Shown one piece after another: positions 1-5,760 of a stretch of 5,760 nucleotides of DNA. The DNA is from Pseudomonadota bacterium (GTDB taxonomy: Bacteria; Pseudomonadota; Gammaproteobacteria; Xanthomonadales; Xanthomonadaceae): positions 1-5,760 of the forward strand of contig JAEWAG010000014.1 in NCBI GenBank assembly GCA_023391775.1, in the 5' to 3' direction. The first letter of the stretch is position 1. Each line of letters begins with the position of its first letter. Position numbers and translations under genes: made by a program. The notes under the pieces are model-generated. The model was not told where the DNA came from. It saw only the letters and a list, made by a program, of their open reading frames with translations, and made no database searches.

Positions 1-1
1 G

Positions 2-1489
2 CCGGGCATCGGCAGCGACCCGCTGGCGTCCCTGCGCAAGGCCGCCGGCAAGGATCCGCTCAAGGGCCTGCGCCCGGTGCAGGTCGGCGCCGGCCGCGGC
101 GGTGCCTCGATCCGCTGGAGCGACGACGGCCGCAACGTGGCGGTGATGCTGCGCGCGGTCGACAACAAGGACCGCTGGATCGCCTCGGTGGACCTGGCCC
201 AGGCCCGCCTGCAGCCACGCCACCGGCTCACCGATGCGGCCTGGATCAACTGGAACTTCAACGACTTTGACTGGCTGCCGGACAACCGCACGCTGTGGTT
301 CCTGTCCGAGGAAAGCGGCTGGTCGCACGTCTACACCCAGACCGGCAGCGAGCGCCCGCGCCAGCGCACCTCCGGGCGCTGGGAGGCCTCCTTGCCGGTG
401 CCCACCGCCGACGGCCGCGGCCTGCTGTTCCTGTGCAACCGCGCCTGGCCCGGCGACTACGAGGTCTGCGCGCTGGACCTGGCCAGCAACGCGCTGCGCG
501 AGGTCACCGCGCTGGACGGGGTCGAAGACTTCAGCCTGTCCCCGGACGGCCGCCAGCTGCTGCTGCGCTGGTCCGCCAGCTGGACCCCGCCGCAGCTGGC
601 CGTGGCCCCGCTGGACGGCGGCCAGGCCCGCATCCTGACCGACACCCGCAGCGCCGCGTTCAAGGCGCGCCAGTGGACCCCGGCGCGGATCGTGCAGGTG
701 CCTTCGAAGCACGGCGCCGGCACCGTGTGGGGCAAGTTCTACGGGCCGGAGCAGTACGAGCCGGGCCGCAAGTACCCGGTGGTGATGTTCGTGCACGGCG
801 CCGGTTACCTGCAGAACGTGCACGCGCGCTGGCCCAACTATTTCCGCGAGCAGATGTTCCACCACCTGCTGGTGGAGAAGGGCTACGTGGTCCTGGACCT
901 GGACTTCCGCGGCAGCGAGGGCTACGGCCGCGACTGGCGCACCGCGATCTACCGGAACATGGGCCATCCGGAACTGGAGGACTACCTGGACGGCCTGGAC
1001 TGGGTGGTCGCCAACCACCAGGGCGACCGCGACCGCGCCGGCATCTACGGTGGCAGCTACGGCGGCTTCATGACCTTCATGGCCCTGTTCCGCAGCCCCG
1101 GCACGTTCAAGGCCGGCGCCGCCCTGCGCCCGGTGGTGGACTGGACCCAGTACATCCACCCGTACACCTCCAACATCCTCAACACCCCGGAGCTGGACCC
1201 GGAGGCGTACCGCAGGTCCTCGCCGATCGAATATGCCGAAGGCCTGCAGGACCACCTGCTGATCGCCCACGGCATGATCGACGACAACGTCTTCTACCGT
1301 GACTCGGTGGTGCTGGCGCAGAAGCTGATCGAGCTGCGCAAGGACAACTGGGAGCTGGCTTCCTATCCGCTGGAACGCCACGGCTACGTCCGCCCCGACT
1401 CCTGGTTCGACCAGTACCGGCGCATCCTCAAGCTGTTCGAGCGCACCCTCAACACGCCCGCCGCGACCGCCGATGAGCCCGCCCGCTGA
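2..1489 (+). CDS. S9-family (dipeptidyl peptidase IV-like) serine peptidase, 5' end missing
   Basis: C-terminal 495 residues of a prolyl-oligopeptidase-clan exopeptidase. The reading frame is open from base 2, so the GTG at 77 is internal and the true start lies left of the window. Visible residues 1 to about 215 are blades of the DPPIV-type beta-propeller (e.g. WSDDGRNVAV, DFDWLPDNRTLWF). From about 230 the alpha/beta-hydrolase domain follows, with HGAGY at 265-269. The catalytic triad is complete: Ser352 in GGSYGG, Asp427 in GMIDDNV and His460 in ERHGY. Family members usually have 700-800 residues and act on oligopeptides in the periplasm or at the cell surface; the signal peptide cannot be seen here. 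One DPPIV S1-pocket tyrosine (human Tyr662) seems kept (HPYTS), but the next (Tyr666 in TERY) aligns with Ile, so strict post-proline specificity is doubtful. The gene overlaps the NUDIX gene by 17 bp. Confidence 0.93.
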   Translation, partial: PGIGSDPLASLRKAAGKDPLKGLRPVQVGAGRGGASIRWSDDGRNVAVMLRAVDNKDRWIASVDLAQARLQPRHRLTDAAWINWNFNDFDWLPDNRTLWFLSEESGWSHVYTQTGSERPRQRTSGRWEASLPVPTADGRGLLFLCNRAWPGDYEVCALDLASNALREVTALDGVEDFSLSPDGRQLLLRWSASWTPPQLAVAPLDGGQARILTDTRSAAFKARQWTPARIVQVPSKHGAGTVWGKFYGPEQYEPGRKYPVVMFVHGAGYLQNVHARWPNYFREQMFHHLLVEKGYVVLDLDFRGSEGYGRDWRTAIYRNMGHPELEDYLDGLDWVVANHQGDRDRAGIYGGSYGGFMTFMALFRSPGTFKAGAALRPVVDWTQYIHPYTSNILNTPELDPEAYRRSSPIEYAEGLQDHLLIAHGMIDDNVFYRDSVVLAQKLIELRKDNWELASYPLERHGYVRPDSWFDQYRRILKLFERTLNTPAATADEPAR

Positions 1490-1922
1490 CGCGCGTGCCG
1501 ACACCCCACCCCCCATCCGCACCGTCGCCGCGGTGATCCGCGACGACCGCGGCCGGGTCCTGCTGGTACGCAAGCGCGGCTCGGCGGTGTTCATCCAGCC
1601 CGGGGGCAAGACCGAGCCGGGCGAGGCGGCGCTGGAAACCCTGGCCCGCGAGCTGCAGGAGGAGCTGGGCGTGTCCATGCGGACCGAGGGCGCGTACCGG
1701 CTGGGCGAGTTCGAGGCCGACGCGGTCAACGAGCCGGGCCGCCGGGTGCGGGGCGAGGCCTGGGCCGTGGGCATCGACGGCCAGCCCCGGCCACAGGCCG
1801 AGATCGAGGAACTGGCCTGGGTGGTGCCGGCAGCGCCATTCCCGGTGCAGGTCGCACCGCTCAGCGCCGGCCACGTCCTGCCGGCGCTGGGCCGCGCCCT
1901 GGCCAGCGGCGCGCTGGCCTGA
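1473..1922 (+). CDS. NUDIX hydrolase
   Basis: A 149-residue single-domain NUDIX protein that hydrolyses a nucleoside-diphosphate-linked substrate. The Nudix box matches the consensus G-x5-E-x7-REUxEExGU at every defined position: G then KTEPG, E, AALETLA, RELQEELGV (about residues 46-68). The Glu residues of REL and EEL are the metal ligands. The domain starts near residue 12 (IRTVAAVIRDD) and has the usual length. The substrate cannot be told from sequence; it could be a housecleaning MutT-like enzyme or act on another NDP-X compound. The ATG lies inside the end of the peptidase gene in another frame, 17 bp before that gene stops. No clear Shine-Dalgarno precedes it, so translation is probably coupled to the peptidase gene. 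A later in-frame GTG at 1533 would remove the first beta-strand and is unlikely as start. Family is certain, role unknown. Confidence 0.93.
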   Translation: MSPPADARADTPPPIRTVAAVIRDDRGRVLLVRKRGSAVFIQPGGKTEPGEAALETLARELQEELGVSMRTEGAYRLGEFEADAVNEPGRRVRGEAWAVGIDGQPRPQAEIEELAWVVPAAPFPVQVAPLSAGHVLPALGRALASGALA

Positions 1923-1923
1923 G

Positions 1924-1968
1924 CCGGTTTCCCGCGCCCGCAGGCACAATGGGCCTGCAACCGGGGAA
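1924..1968 (+). promoter_or_regulatory. Nested inverted repeat overlapping the ribosome binding site of the membrane-protein gene
   Basis: The 52-bp gap between the NUDIX and membrane-protein genes holds two nested arm pairs: CCGGTT (1924-1929) with AACCGG (1959-1964), and GCAGGC (1940-1945) with GCCTGC (1953-1958) around a 7-nt loop. The right outer arm ends inside the Shine-Dalgarno GGGGAA (1963-1968), which lies 6 nt before the ATG at 1975. Folding could therefore limit ribosome access. There is no T-run, so it is not an obvious terminator. CACAAT (1945-1950), in the loop and arm, could be a weak -10 element, but no -35 supports it. The pairing is seen directly; the function is inferred. 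Confidence 0.4.
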
Positions 1969-1974
1969 TCAATC

Positions 1975-2529
1975 ATGACCATGCCACCACCCGTGCCCCG
2001 CACCGGATTCGTCACGGTGCTCGGCAGGATGTCCCTCCTGATCTCCGCCCTGGGCCTGCTCGGCGCACTGGCCGTGGCGGCCGGGGCCGTGGCCCTGGGA
2101 GACGGGGTGGTGGCCCGTATCGCCGCCGAGCCGCTGCTGCCGCCTCCGGTGGCCTGGATGCTGGAACAGCGCCGCGCACTGGCACTGGGCAGCCTGCTGT
2201 TGTCGCTGCTGTTCGTCGCCGCCTCCTGGGGCGTGCTGCGCCGGCAGGAGTGGGCGCGCTGGGCGTTCATCGCCTTCCTGGTCCTGACCGCGGCGCTGAA
2301 CTTCGCGATGCTGCCGCTGGTCGGCCAGATGTTCGACGCAGTCCGCGCGGCCATGCCCGCTGCGCTGCTGGACACCCCCGACGGCCAGGAGCTGCTGGCC
2401 CAGCTGCACGTCAGCCGCGTGGTCTCCCTGGGAATGAGCGTGGCCACCGCGCTGGCGTTCGCCGCCCTGCACGGTTGGCTGGCATGGAAGCTGTGCACCG
2501 CCGCGGTGCGGGCCGAATTCCACCGCTGA
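1975..2529 (+). CDS. Four-helix integral membrane protein of unknown function
   Basis: I do not recognise this 184-residue protein. It has four strongly hydrophobic stretches: about residues 19-41 (LLISALGLLGALAVAAGAVA), 67-88, 93-115 and 148-172. Short basic segments (R66-R67, R89-R90, R95) flank helices 2 and 3, and a more polar loop of about 30 residues (118-147, including DTPDGQELLAQLH) separates helices 3 and 4. No signal-peptide cleavage site, catalytic motif or cofactor-binding pattern is visible, so it is most likely an inner-membrane protein. The ATG at 1975 is supported by GGGGAA 6 nt upstream; a second ATG two codons later (1981) is possible. It ends 82 bp before hemF. A link to haem synthesis is not supported by anything in the sequence. 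The coding sequence itself is secure; the function is open. Confidence 0.85.
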   Translation: MTMPPPVPRTGFVTVLGRMSLLISALGLLGALAVAAGAVALGDGVVARIAAEPLLPPPVAWMLEQRRALALGSLLLSLLFVAASWGVLRRQEWARWAFIAFLVLTAALNFAMLPLVGQMFDAVRAAMPAALLDTPDGQELLAQLHVSRVVSLGMSVATALAFAALHGWLAWKLCTAAVRAEFHR

Positions 2530-2532
2530 TCC

Positions 2533-2555
2533 GGCCCGGGCCGGGAAGCCGGGCC
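2533..2555 (+). terminator. GC-rich hairpin after the membrane-protein gene
   Basis: GGCCCGG (2533-2539) pairs with CCGGGCC (2549-2555) around a 9-nt loop, 4 nt after the stop codon at 2527-2529. There is no downstream T-run, so it is not a canonical intrinsic terminator. It may act as a weak or Rho-assisted terminator, or protect the 3' end, separating the upstream genes from the hemF promoter that begins a few bases later. Confidence 0.35.
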
Positions 2556-2563
2556 CGCCACGG

Positions 2564-2579
2564 CTTGATTCCGATCAAG
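2564..2579 (+). promoter_or_regulatory. FNR/Anr-type operator upstream of hemF
   Basis: CTTGAT-TCCG-ATCAAG is a perfect palindrome around four bases. Its core TTGAT-N4-ATCAA (2565-2578) matches the FNR/Anr consensus at all ten defined positions. The centre lies about 40.5 bp upstream of the start predicted from the -10 box at 2600-2605, essentially the class II activator position (-41.5) where an FNR dimer replaces the -35 element. No good -35 hexamer is present at the normal spacing, which fits activator dependence. In Pseudomonas aeruginosa, hemF is reported to be under Anr and Dnr control. The site is seen in the sequence; the binding protein is inferred. Confidence 0.75.
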
Positions 2580-2599
2580 GGACGCGCCGGGGCGCCCGC

Positions 2600-2611
2600 T
2601 AGAATGCGCCC

Positions 2612-2612
<1 letters not shown>
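2600..2612 (+). promoter_or_regulatory. hemF -10 element with predicted transcription start at the start codon (leaderless)
   Basis: TAGAAT (2600-2605) differs from TATAAT at one base. Taking its last base as -7 puts +1 at 2612, the A of the hemF ATG. No Shine-Dalgarno lies in 2590-2611. The ATG is supported independently because the protein aligns with the N-terminus of the family from its first residues. The transcript is therefore predicted to be leaderless, or to have only 1-2 nt of leader. The start has not been mapped. Confidence 0.6.
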
Positions 2613-3547
<935 letters not shown>

Positions 3548-3675
3548 GGACGCGGCGCTTCGGGATATCCAGGGGAATCGGGAAGCCGGACCTGCAGCAG
3601 CACCAGGCATGGGGATGCCCGCTGCGCCACGTGCGATGCCCGCCGACAGGCGGTGGCACGCGATGCGGGAGCCGG
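3548..3675. other. Non-coding hemF 3' flank with several inverted repeats
   Basis: No gene is supported here; open frames crossing it are out-of-frame extensions from hemF or antisense artefacts. It contains GGCAT-GGGG-ATGCC (3606-3619), a compound hairpin with outer arms CGTGC/GCACG (3630-3634, 3656-3660) and inner arms CCGCC/GGCGG (3640-3644, 3649-3653), and a direct repeat GATGCCCGC (3614-3622, 3635-3643). None is followed by a T-run on the + strand. These may serve as a bidirectional or Rho-assisted end for hemF, or be a degenerate repetitive extragenic element. Together with the sRNA and the AT-rich stretch after it, this makes up the 397-bp gap between hemF and polA. Confidence 0.45.
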
Positions 3676-3715
3676 AAATAAGAAGCCCCGCCAACCAGGG
3701 GGAGGTTGGCGGGGC
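3676..3715 (-). terminator. Intrinsic terminator of the sRNA
   Basis: A perfect 12-bp stem on the - strand, GCCCCGCCAACC with GGTTGGCGGGGC (3704-3715 and 3685-3696), closes a 7-nt loop TCCCCCT and is followed directly by TTCTTATTT (3684 down to 3676). The + strand side has no T-run, so it works in the - direction. It could also stop any transcript reading through from polA. Confidence 0.85.
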
Positions 3716-3803
3716 CGGGGAACGGCGGCTTGGGGAGGAGCCCCCGTTCCAGTAGATCTGCTCCAGGGGAAGGGAGAGATCCGCGACAGGCGTTGCACCT
3801 GTC
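3676..3803 (-). ncRNA. Putative trans-acting small RNA, sX13-like, downstream of polA
   Basis: Read on the - strand, this stretch is a chain of hairpins. First is GACAGG/CCTGTC (within 3784-3804). Next is GATCT-CTCC/GGAG-C-AGATC with loop CTTCCCCT (3755-3781). Third is GGAACGG-GGCT/AGCC-CCGTTCC with loop CCTCCCCA and one G-G mismatch (3719-3750). Last is a 12-bp terminator stem with loop TCCCCCT. Three exposed C-rich loops on compact stems are the hallmark I recall for Xanthomonas sX13, an Hfq-independent RNA of about 115 nt that pairs with G-rich motifs near ribosome binding sites. The position just after polA matches sX13, E. coli Spot 42 and Pseudomonas ErsA. No open frame accounts for this conservation-like structure. 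The 3' end is well defined by the terminator; the 5' end is a guess (about 3790-3804). Strand is set by the T-rich tail. Naming rests on memory of architecture and location, not alignment. Confidence 0.7.
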
Positions 3804-3809
3804 GAGGGT

Positions 3810-3838
3810 TATGTAAACACGCGGTACATTGATGTTTC
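3810..3838 (-). promoter_or_regulatory. Candidate promoter of the sRNA
   Basis: On the - strand, TACATA (3810-3815) lies 17 bp after GAAACA (3833-3838). Each matches its consensus at only three of six positions, and CATAAC (3808-3813) is an alternative -10. A start near 3803 would place the first hairpin at the RNA 5' end. The stretch 3805-3937 is clearly AT-richer than everything around it and holds no gene, as expected for a promoter region, but the elements are weak. Confidence 0.3.
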
Positions 3839-3923
3839 GTGAAGAAGACTCTGTTCAATTGGAACTGTTTATTCCGGATTCATTGGAATCTTCCGCAACC
3901 AGCTGAACGCTTGAACCGTCTGT

Positions 3924-3958
3924 AAAAAAGCGGTGAAACGAGGCTCAATGTGCCTCGT
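3924..3958 (-). terminator. Terminator-like hairpin straddling the polA stop codon
   Basis: On the - strand, ACGAGGC (3952-3958) pairs with GCCTCGT (3938-3944) around the 7-nt loop ACATTGA, which contains the TGA stop. It is followed by TT and, after CACCGC, a run of six T (3924-3929). The left stem arm is thus coding for the last residues (DEAH). The T-run is several bases from the stem, so efficiency is uncertain. Confidence 0.5.
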
Positions 3959-5760
3959 CCCAGTTGTTACCGGTACCGCTATCAACCACCAGCGGAACGC
4001 TGAGTTGTGCGGCGGCTGACATGAGCGTCGGCACCTGTGCAAGCAGTTCGGGAACGAACGCCTCGTCGACCTCGAATACCAGTTCGTCGTGCACCTGCAG
4101 GATCATCCGCGCCTGCGCTGCGTGGCCGGCGAGCCACGCGTCAACGCTGATCATCGCCCTTTTGATGATGTCCGCCGCGGTGCCCTGCATCGGCGCGTTG
4201 ATCGCCGCGCGCTCGGCGCCGGCGCGCTGGGCGGCATTGCGCGCGTTGATGTACTCCAGGTGCAGGCGGCGGCCGAACACGGTCTCCACGAACCCGCGCT
4301 CGCGCGCCTGCTCGCGGGTGCGCTCCATGTAATCGCGCACGCCCGGGTAGCGGCTGAAGTACAGGGCGATGTAGTCCTGGGCCTGGCCGCGGTCGATGCC
4401 CAGCTGCCGGGCCAGGCCGAACGCGCCCATGCCGTACATCAGGCCGAAGTTGATCGCCTTGGCGGCGCGGCGCTCGTTGACCGTCACCTCCTCCAGCGGG
4501 CGACCGAACACCTCCGCGGCGGTGGCGCGGTGGATGTCCGCGCCGGAGGCGAAGGCGCGCAGCAGGCCCGGGTCCTGCGACAGGTGGGCCATGATCCGCA
4601 GCTCGATCTGCGAGTAGTCGCAGGCGACCAGCTTGCGCCCCGGCGGGGCGACGAAGGCGCGGCGGATGCGACGGCCGTCGTCGGTGCGGATCGGGATGTT
4701 CTGCAGGTTCGGGTCGGAGGAGGACAGCCGCCCGGTGGCGGCCCCGGCCTGGTGGTAGCTGGTGTGCACCCGCCCGGTGTCCGGATTGACCATCTCCGGC
4801 AGCTTGTCGGTGTAGGTGCTGCGCAGCTTGGCCAGGCCGCGGTATTCCAGGATCACCCGCGGCAGCTCGTGCAGGTGGGCGATGGCCTCCAGCGCCTCCT
4901 CGTTGGTCGAGGGCTGGCCCTTGGGCGTCTTCACCAGCGCCGGCAGGCCCAGCTCGTCGAACAGCAGCGCGCACAGCTGCTTGGGCGAATCGAGGTTGAA
5001 GCTGCGCCCGGCCATCTCGGTGGCGCGGGTCTGCGCCTCAAGCATGCGCCGGGACAGGTCCGCGCCCTGTCGGCGCAGCTCGTCCATGTCCACCAGCACG
5101 CCGTTGGCCTCGATCCGCTGCAGCACCTGCACCAGCGGCATCTCGATCCCCCGGTATACCGACTCCAGCCCCGGCTCGGCGGCCAGGCGCGCGGCCAGCA
5201 CCCGGTGCAGGCGCAGGGTGATGTCCGCGTCCTCGGCGGCGTAGCGGGTGGCGTCATCCAGTGCGCACTGCGAGAACGGGATCTGCTTGGCGCCCTTGCC
5301 GCACAGCTCCTCGTACTTGACCGTGGTGTAGCCCAGGTGGCGCAAGGCCAGGCTGTCCATGTCGTGGCGGGCGCTGCCGGAATCCAGCACGAAGCTCTCC
5401 AGCAGGGTGTCGTCCGCGTAGCCGGCCACCTCCACGCCGTGCCGGCGCAGCACGTGCAGGTCGTACTTGCCGTTCTGGCCGAGCTTGCGCACGCCGGCAT
5501 CGGCCAGCAGCGGACGCAGCAGGTCCAGCGCGCGGGTCGCGTCCAGCTGCTGCGGCACGCCGGGGTAGTCGTGGGCAAGTGGCAGGTAGGCGGCGCGCCC
5601 GGGCTCGGCGGCGAAACTCAGGCCGACCAGGCGCGCCCGCATCGGGTCCAGGCTGTCGGTCTCGGTGTCCATGGCGAAGCTGCCGGCCGCGCGCAGGGCG
5701 TCGATCCAGGCCAGCAGCTGGGCCTCGCTGGTGATGGTCTCGTACTGGCCGGGCTCGGCC
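3945..5760 (-). CDS. polA: DNA polymerase I, C-terminal Klenow-equivalent part (start beyond right edge)
   Basis: DNA polymerase I fills gaps and removes RNA primers in replication and repair. The 604 visible codons correspond to E. coli residues 325-928; the positions of the catalytic residues match with a constant offset of 324, so no net insertion or deletion separates these landmarks. Proofreading exonuclease residues are all present: Asp31 and Glu33 (DTETDSLD), Asp100 (GKYDLHVL) and Asp177 (YAAEDADIT). Polymerase motif A is CDYSQIELR with Asp381, motif B is KAINFGLMYG (Lys434, Tyr442), and motif C is VHDE (Asp558, Glu559). Both activities should be intact. The 5' nuclease domain and the true start lie outside the window. 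The ATG at 5672 is internal: the frame continues upstream as YETITSEAQLLAWIDALRAA, a typical PolA sequence. The gene converges on hemF and is followed by a probable sRNA. Confidence 0.97.
   Translation of the reverse strand, partial: AEPGQYETITSEAQLLAWIDALRAAGSFAMDTETDSLDPMRARLVGLSFAAEPGRAAYLPLAHDYPGVPQQLDATRALDLLRPLLADAGVRKLGQNGKYDLHVLRRHGVEVAGYADDTLLESFVLDSGSARHDMDSLALRHLGYTTVKYEELCGKGAKQIPFSQCALDDATRYAAEDADITLRLHRVLAARLAAEPGLESVYRGIEMPLVQVLQRIEANGVLVDMDELRRQGADLSRRMLEAQTRATEMAGRSFNLDSPKQLCALLFDELGLPALVKTPKGQPSTNEEALEAIAHLHELPRVILEYRGLAKLRSTYTDKLPEMVNPDTGRVHTSYHQAGAATGRLSSSDPNLQNIPIRTDDGRRIRRAFVAPPGRKLVACDYSQIELRIMAHLSQDPGLLRAFASGADIHRATAAEVFGRPLEEVTVNERRAAKAINFGLMYGMGAFGLARQLGIDRGQAQDYIALYFSRYPGVRDYMERTREQARERGFVETVFGRRLHLEYINARNAAQRAGAERAAINAPMQGTAADIIKRAMISVDAWLAGHAAQARMILQVHDELVFEVDEAFVPELLAQVPTLMSAAAQLSVPLVVDSGTGNNWDEAH

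Noticed and set aside
77..79. GTG at 77 as the start of the S9 peptidase
   Set aside because: The frame is open to the left edge, and a DPPIV-type protein needs several hundred residues before this point.
1449..2561. 370-codon open frame on the - strand across the NUDIX and membrane-protein genes
   Set aside because: It is antisense to a gene with a perfect Nudix box and to a well-formed membrane protein. The translation is low-complexity Ala/Arg/Ser with no motif.
2565..2570. TTGATT as a -35 element for hemF
   Set aside because: It is 29 bp from the -10 box, far beyond usable spacing. The same bases are better explained as the left half of the FNR/Anr palindrome.
3685..3750. sRNA or terminator on the + strand ending hemF
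   Set aside because: The stems are symmetric, but the only T-rich tail is on the - strand side of the 12-bp stem, and the loops would be G-rich on the + strand.
5670..5672. ATG (reverse strand) as the start of polA
   Set aside because: It falls inside the exonuclease motif FAMDTETDSLD, and PolA-like sequence continues upstream to the window edge.

Overview
The window is GC-rich (around 70% by eye) with strong G/C bias at third codon positions. Its protein sequences and gene content fit a gammaproteobacterium of the Lysobacteraceae (Xanthomonadaceae: Lysobacter, Luteimonas, Stenotrophomonas, Xanthomonas group). I infer the family from general resemblance, not from a search. No mobile element, CRISPR array, tRNA or rRNA is visible, and this looks like core chromosome.

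Layout on the + strand: the 3' part of an S9-family peptidase (2-1489, cut by the left edge); a small NUDIX hydrolase overlapping it by 17 bp (1473-1922); a four-helix membrane protein of unknown function (1975-2529); then hemF, oxygen-dependent coproporphyrinogen III oxidase (2612-3547). A 397-bp gap between convergent genes follows (3548-3944). On the - strand, polA (DNA polymerase I) runs from the right edge to 3945. Only its Klenow-equivalent part (3'-5' exonuclease plus polymerase) is in view.

Three points deserve attention. (1) hemF carries an in-frame TAG at 3350-3352, exactly where the family has a conserved Tyr (RRGR-Y-VEFNLV). The frame continues intact for 64 more codons, so this is a nonsense substitution, a base-call error, or a suppressed codon. 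(2) hemF is preceded by a perfect FNR/Anr box (TTGAT-N4-ATCAA), centred about 41 bp before a predicted transcription start that falls on the A of the ATG. This implies oxygen-responsive, possibly leaderless expression. (3) Downstream of polA, the - strand encodes a chain of hairpins with C-rich loops ending in an intrinsic terminator. In structure and position this resembles the Xanthomonas sRNA sX13, and it occupies the same place as Spot 42 in E. coli and ErsA in Pseudomonas.

The peptidase and NUDIX genes are probably co-transcribed. The membrane gene has its own Shine-Dalgarno, partly held in an inverted repeat. hemF is a separately promoted unit. polA appears to end at a hairpin that straddles its stop codon, which leaves the sRNA as an independent transcript.
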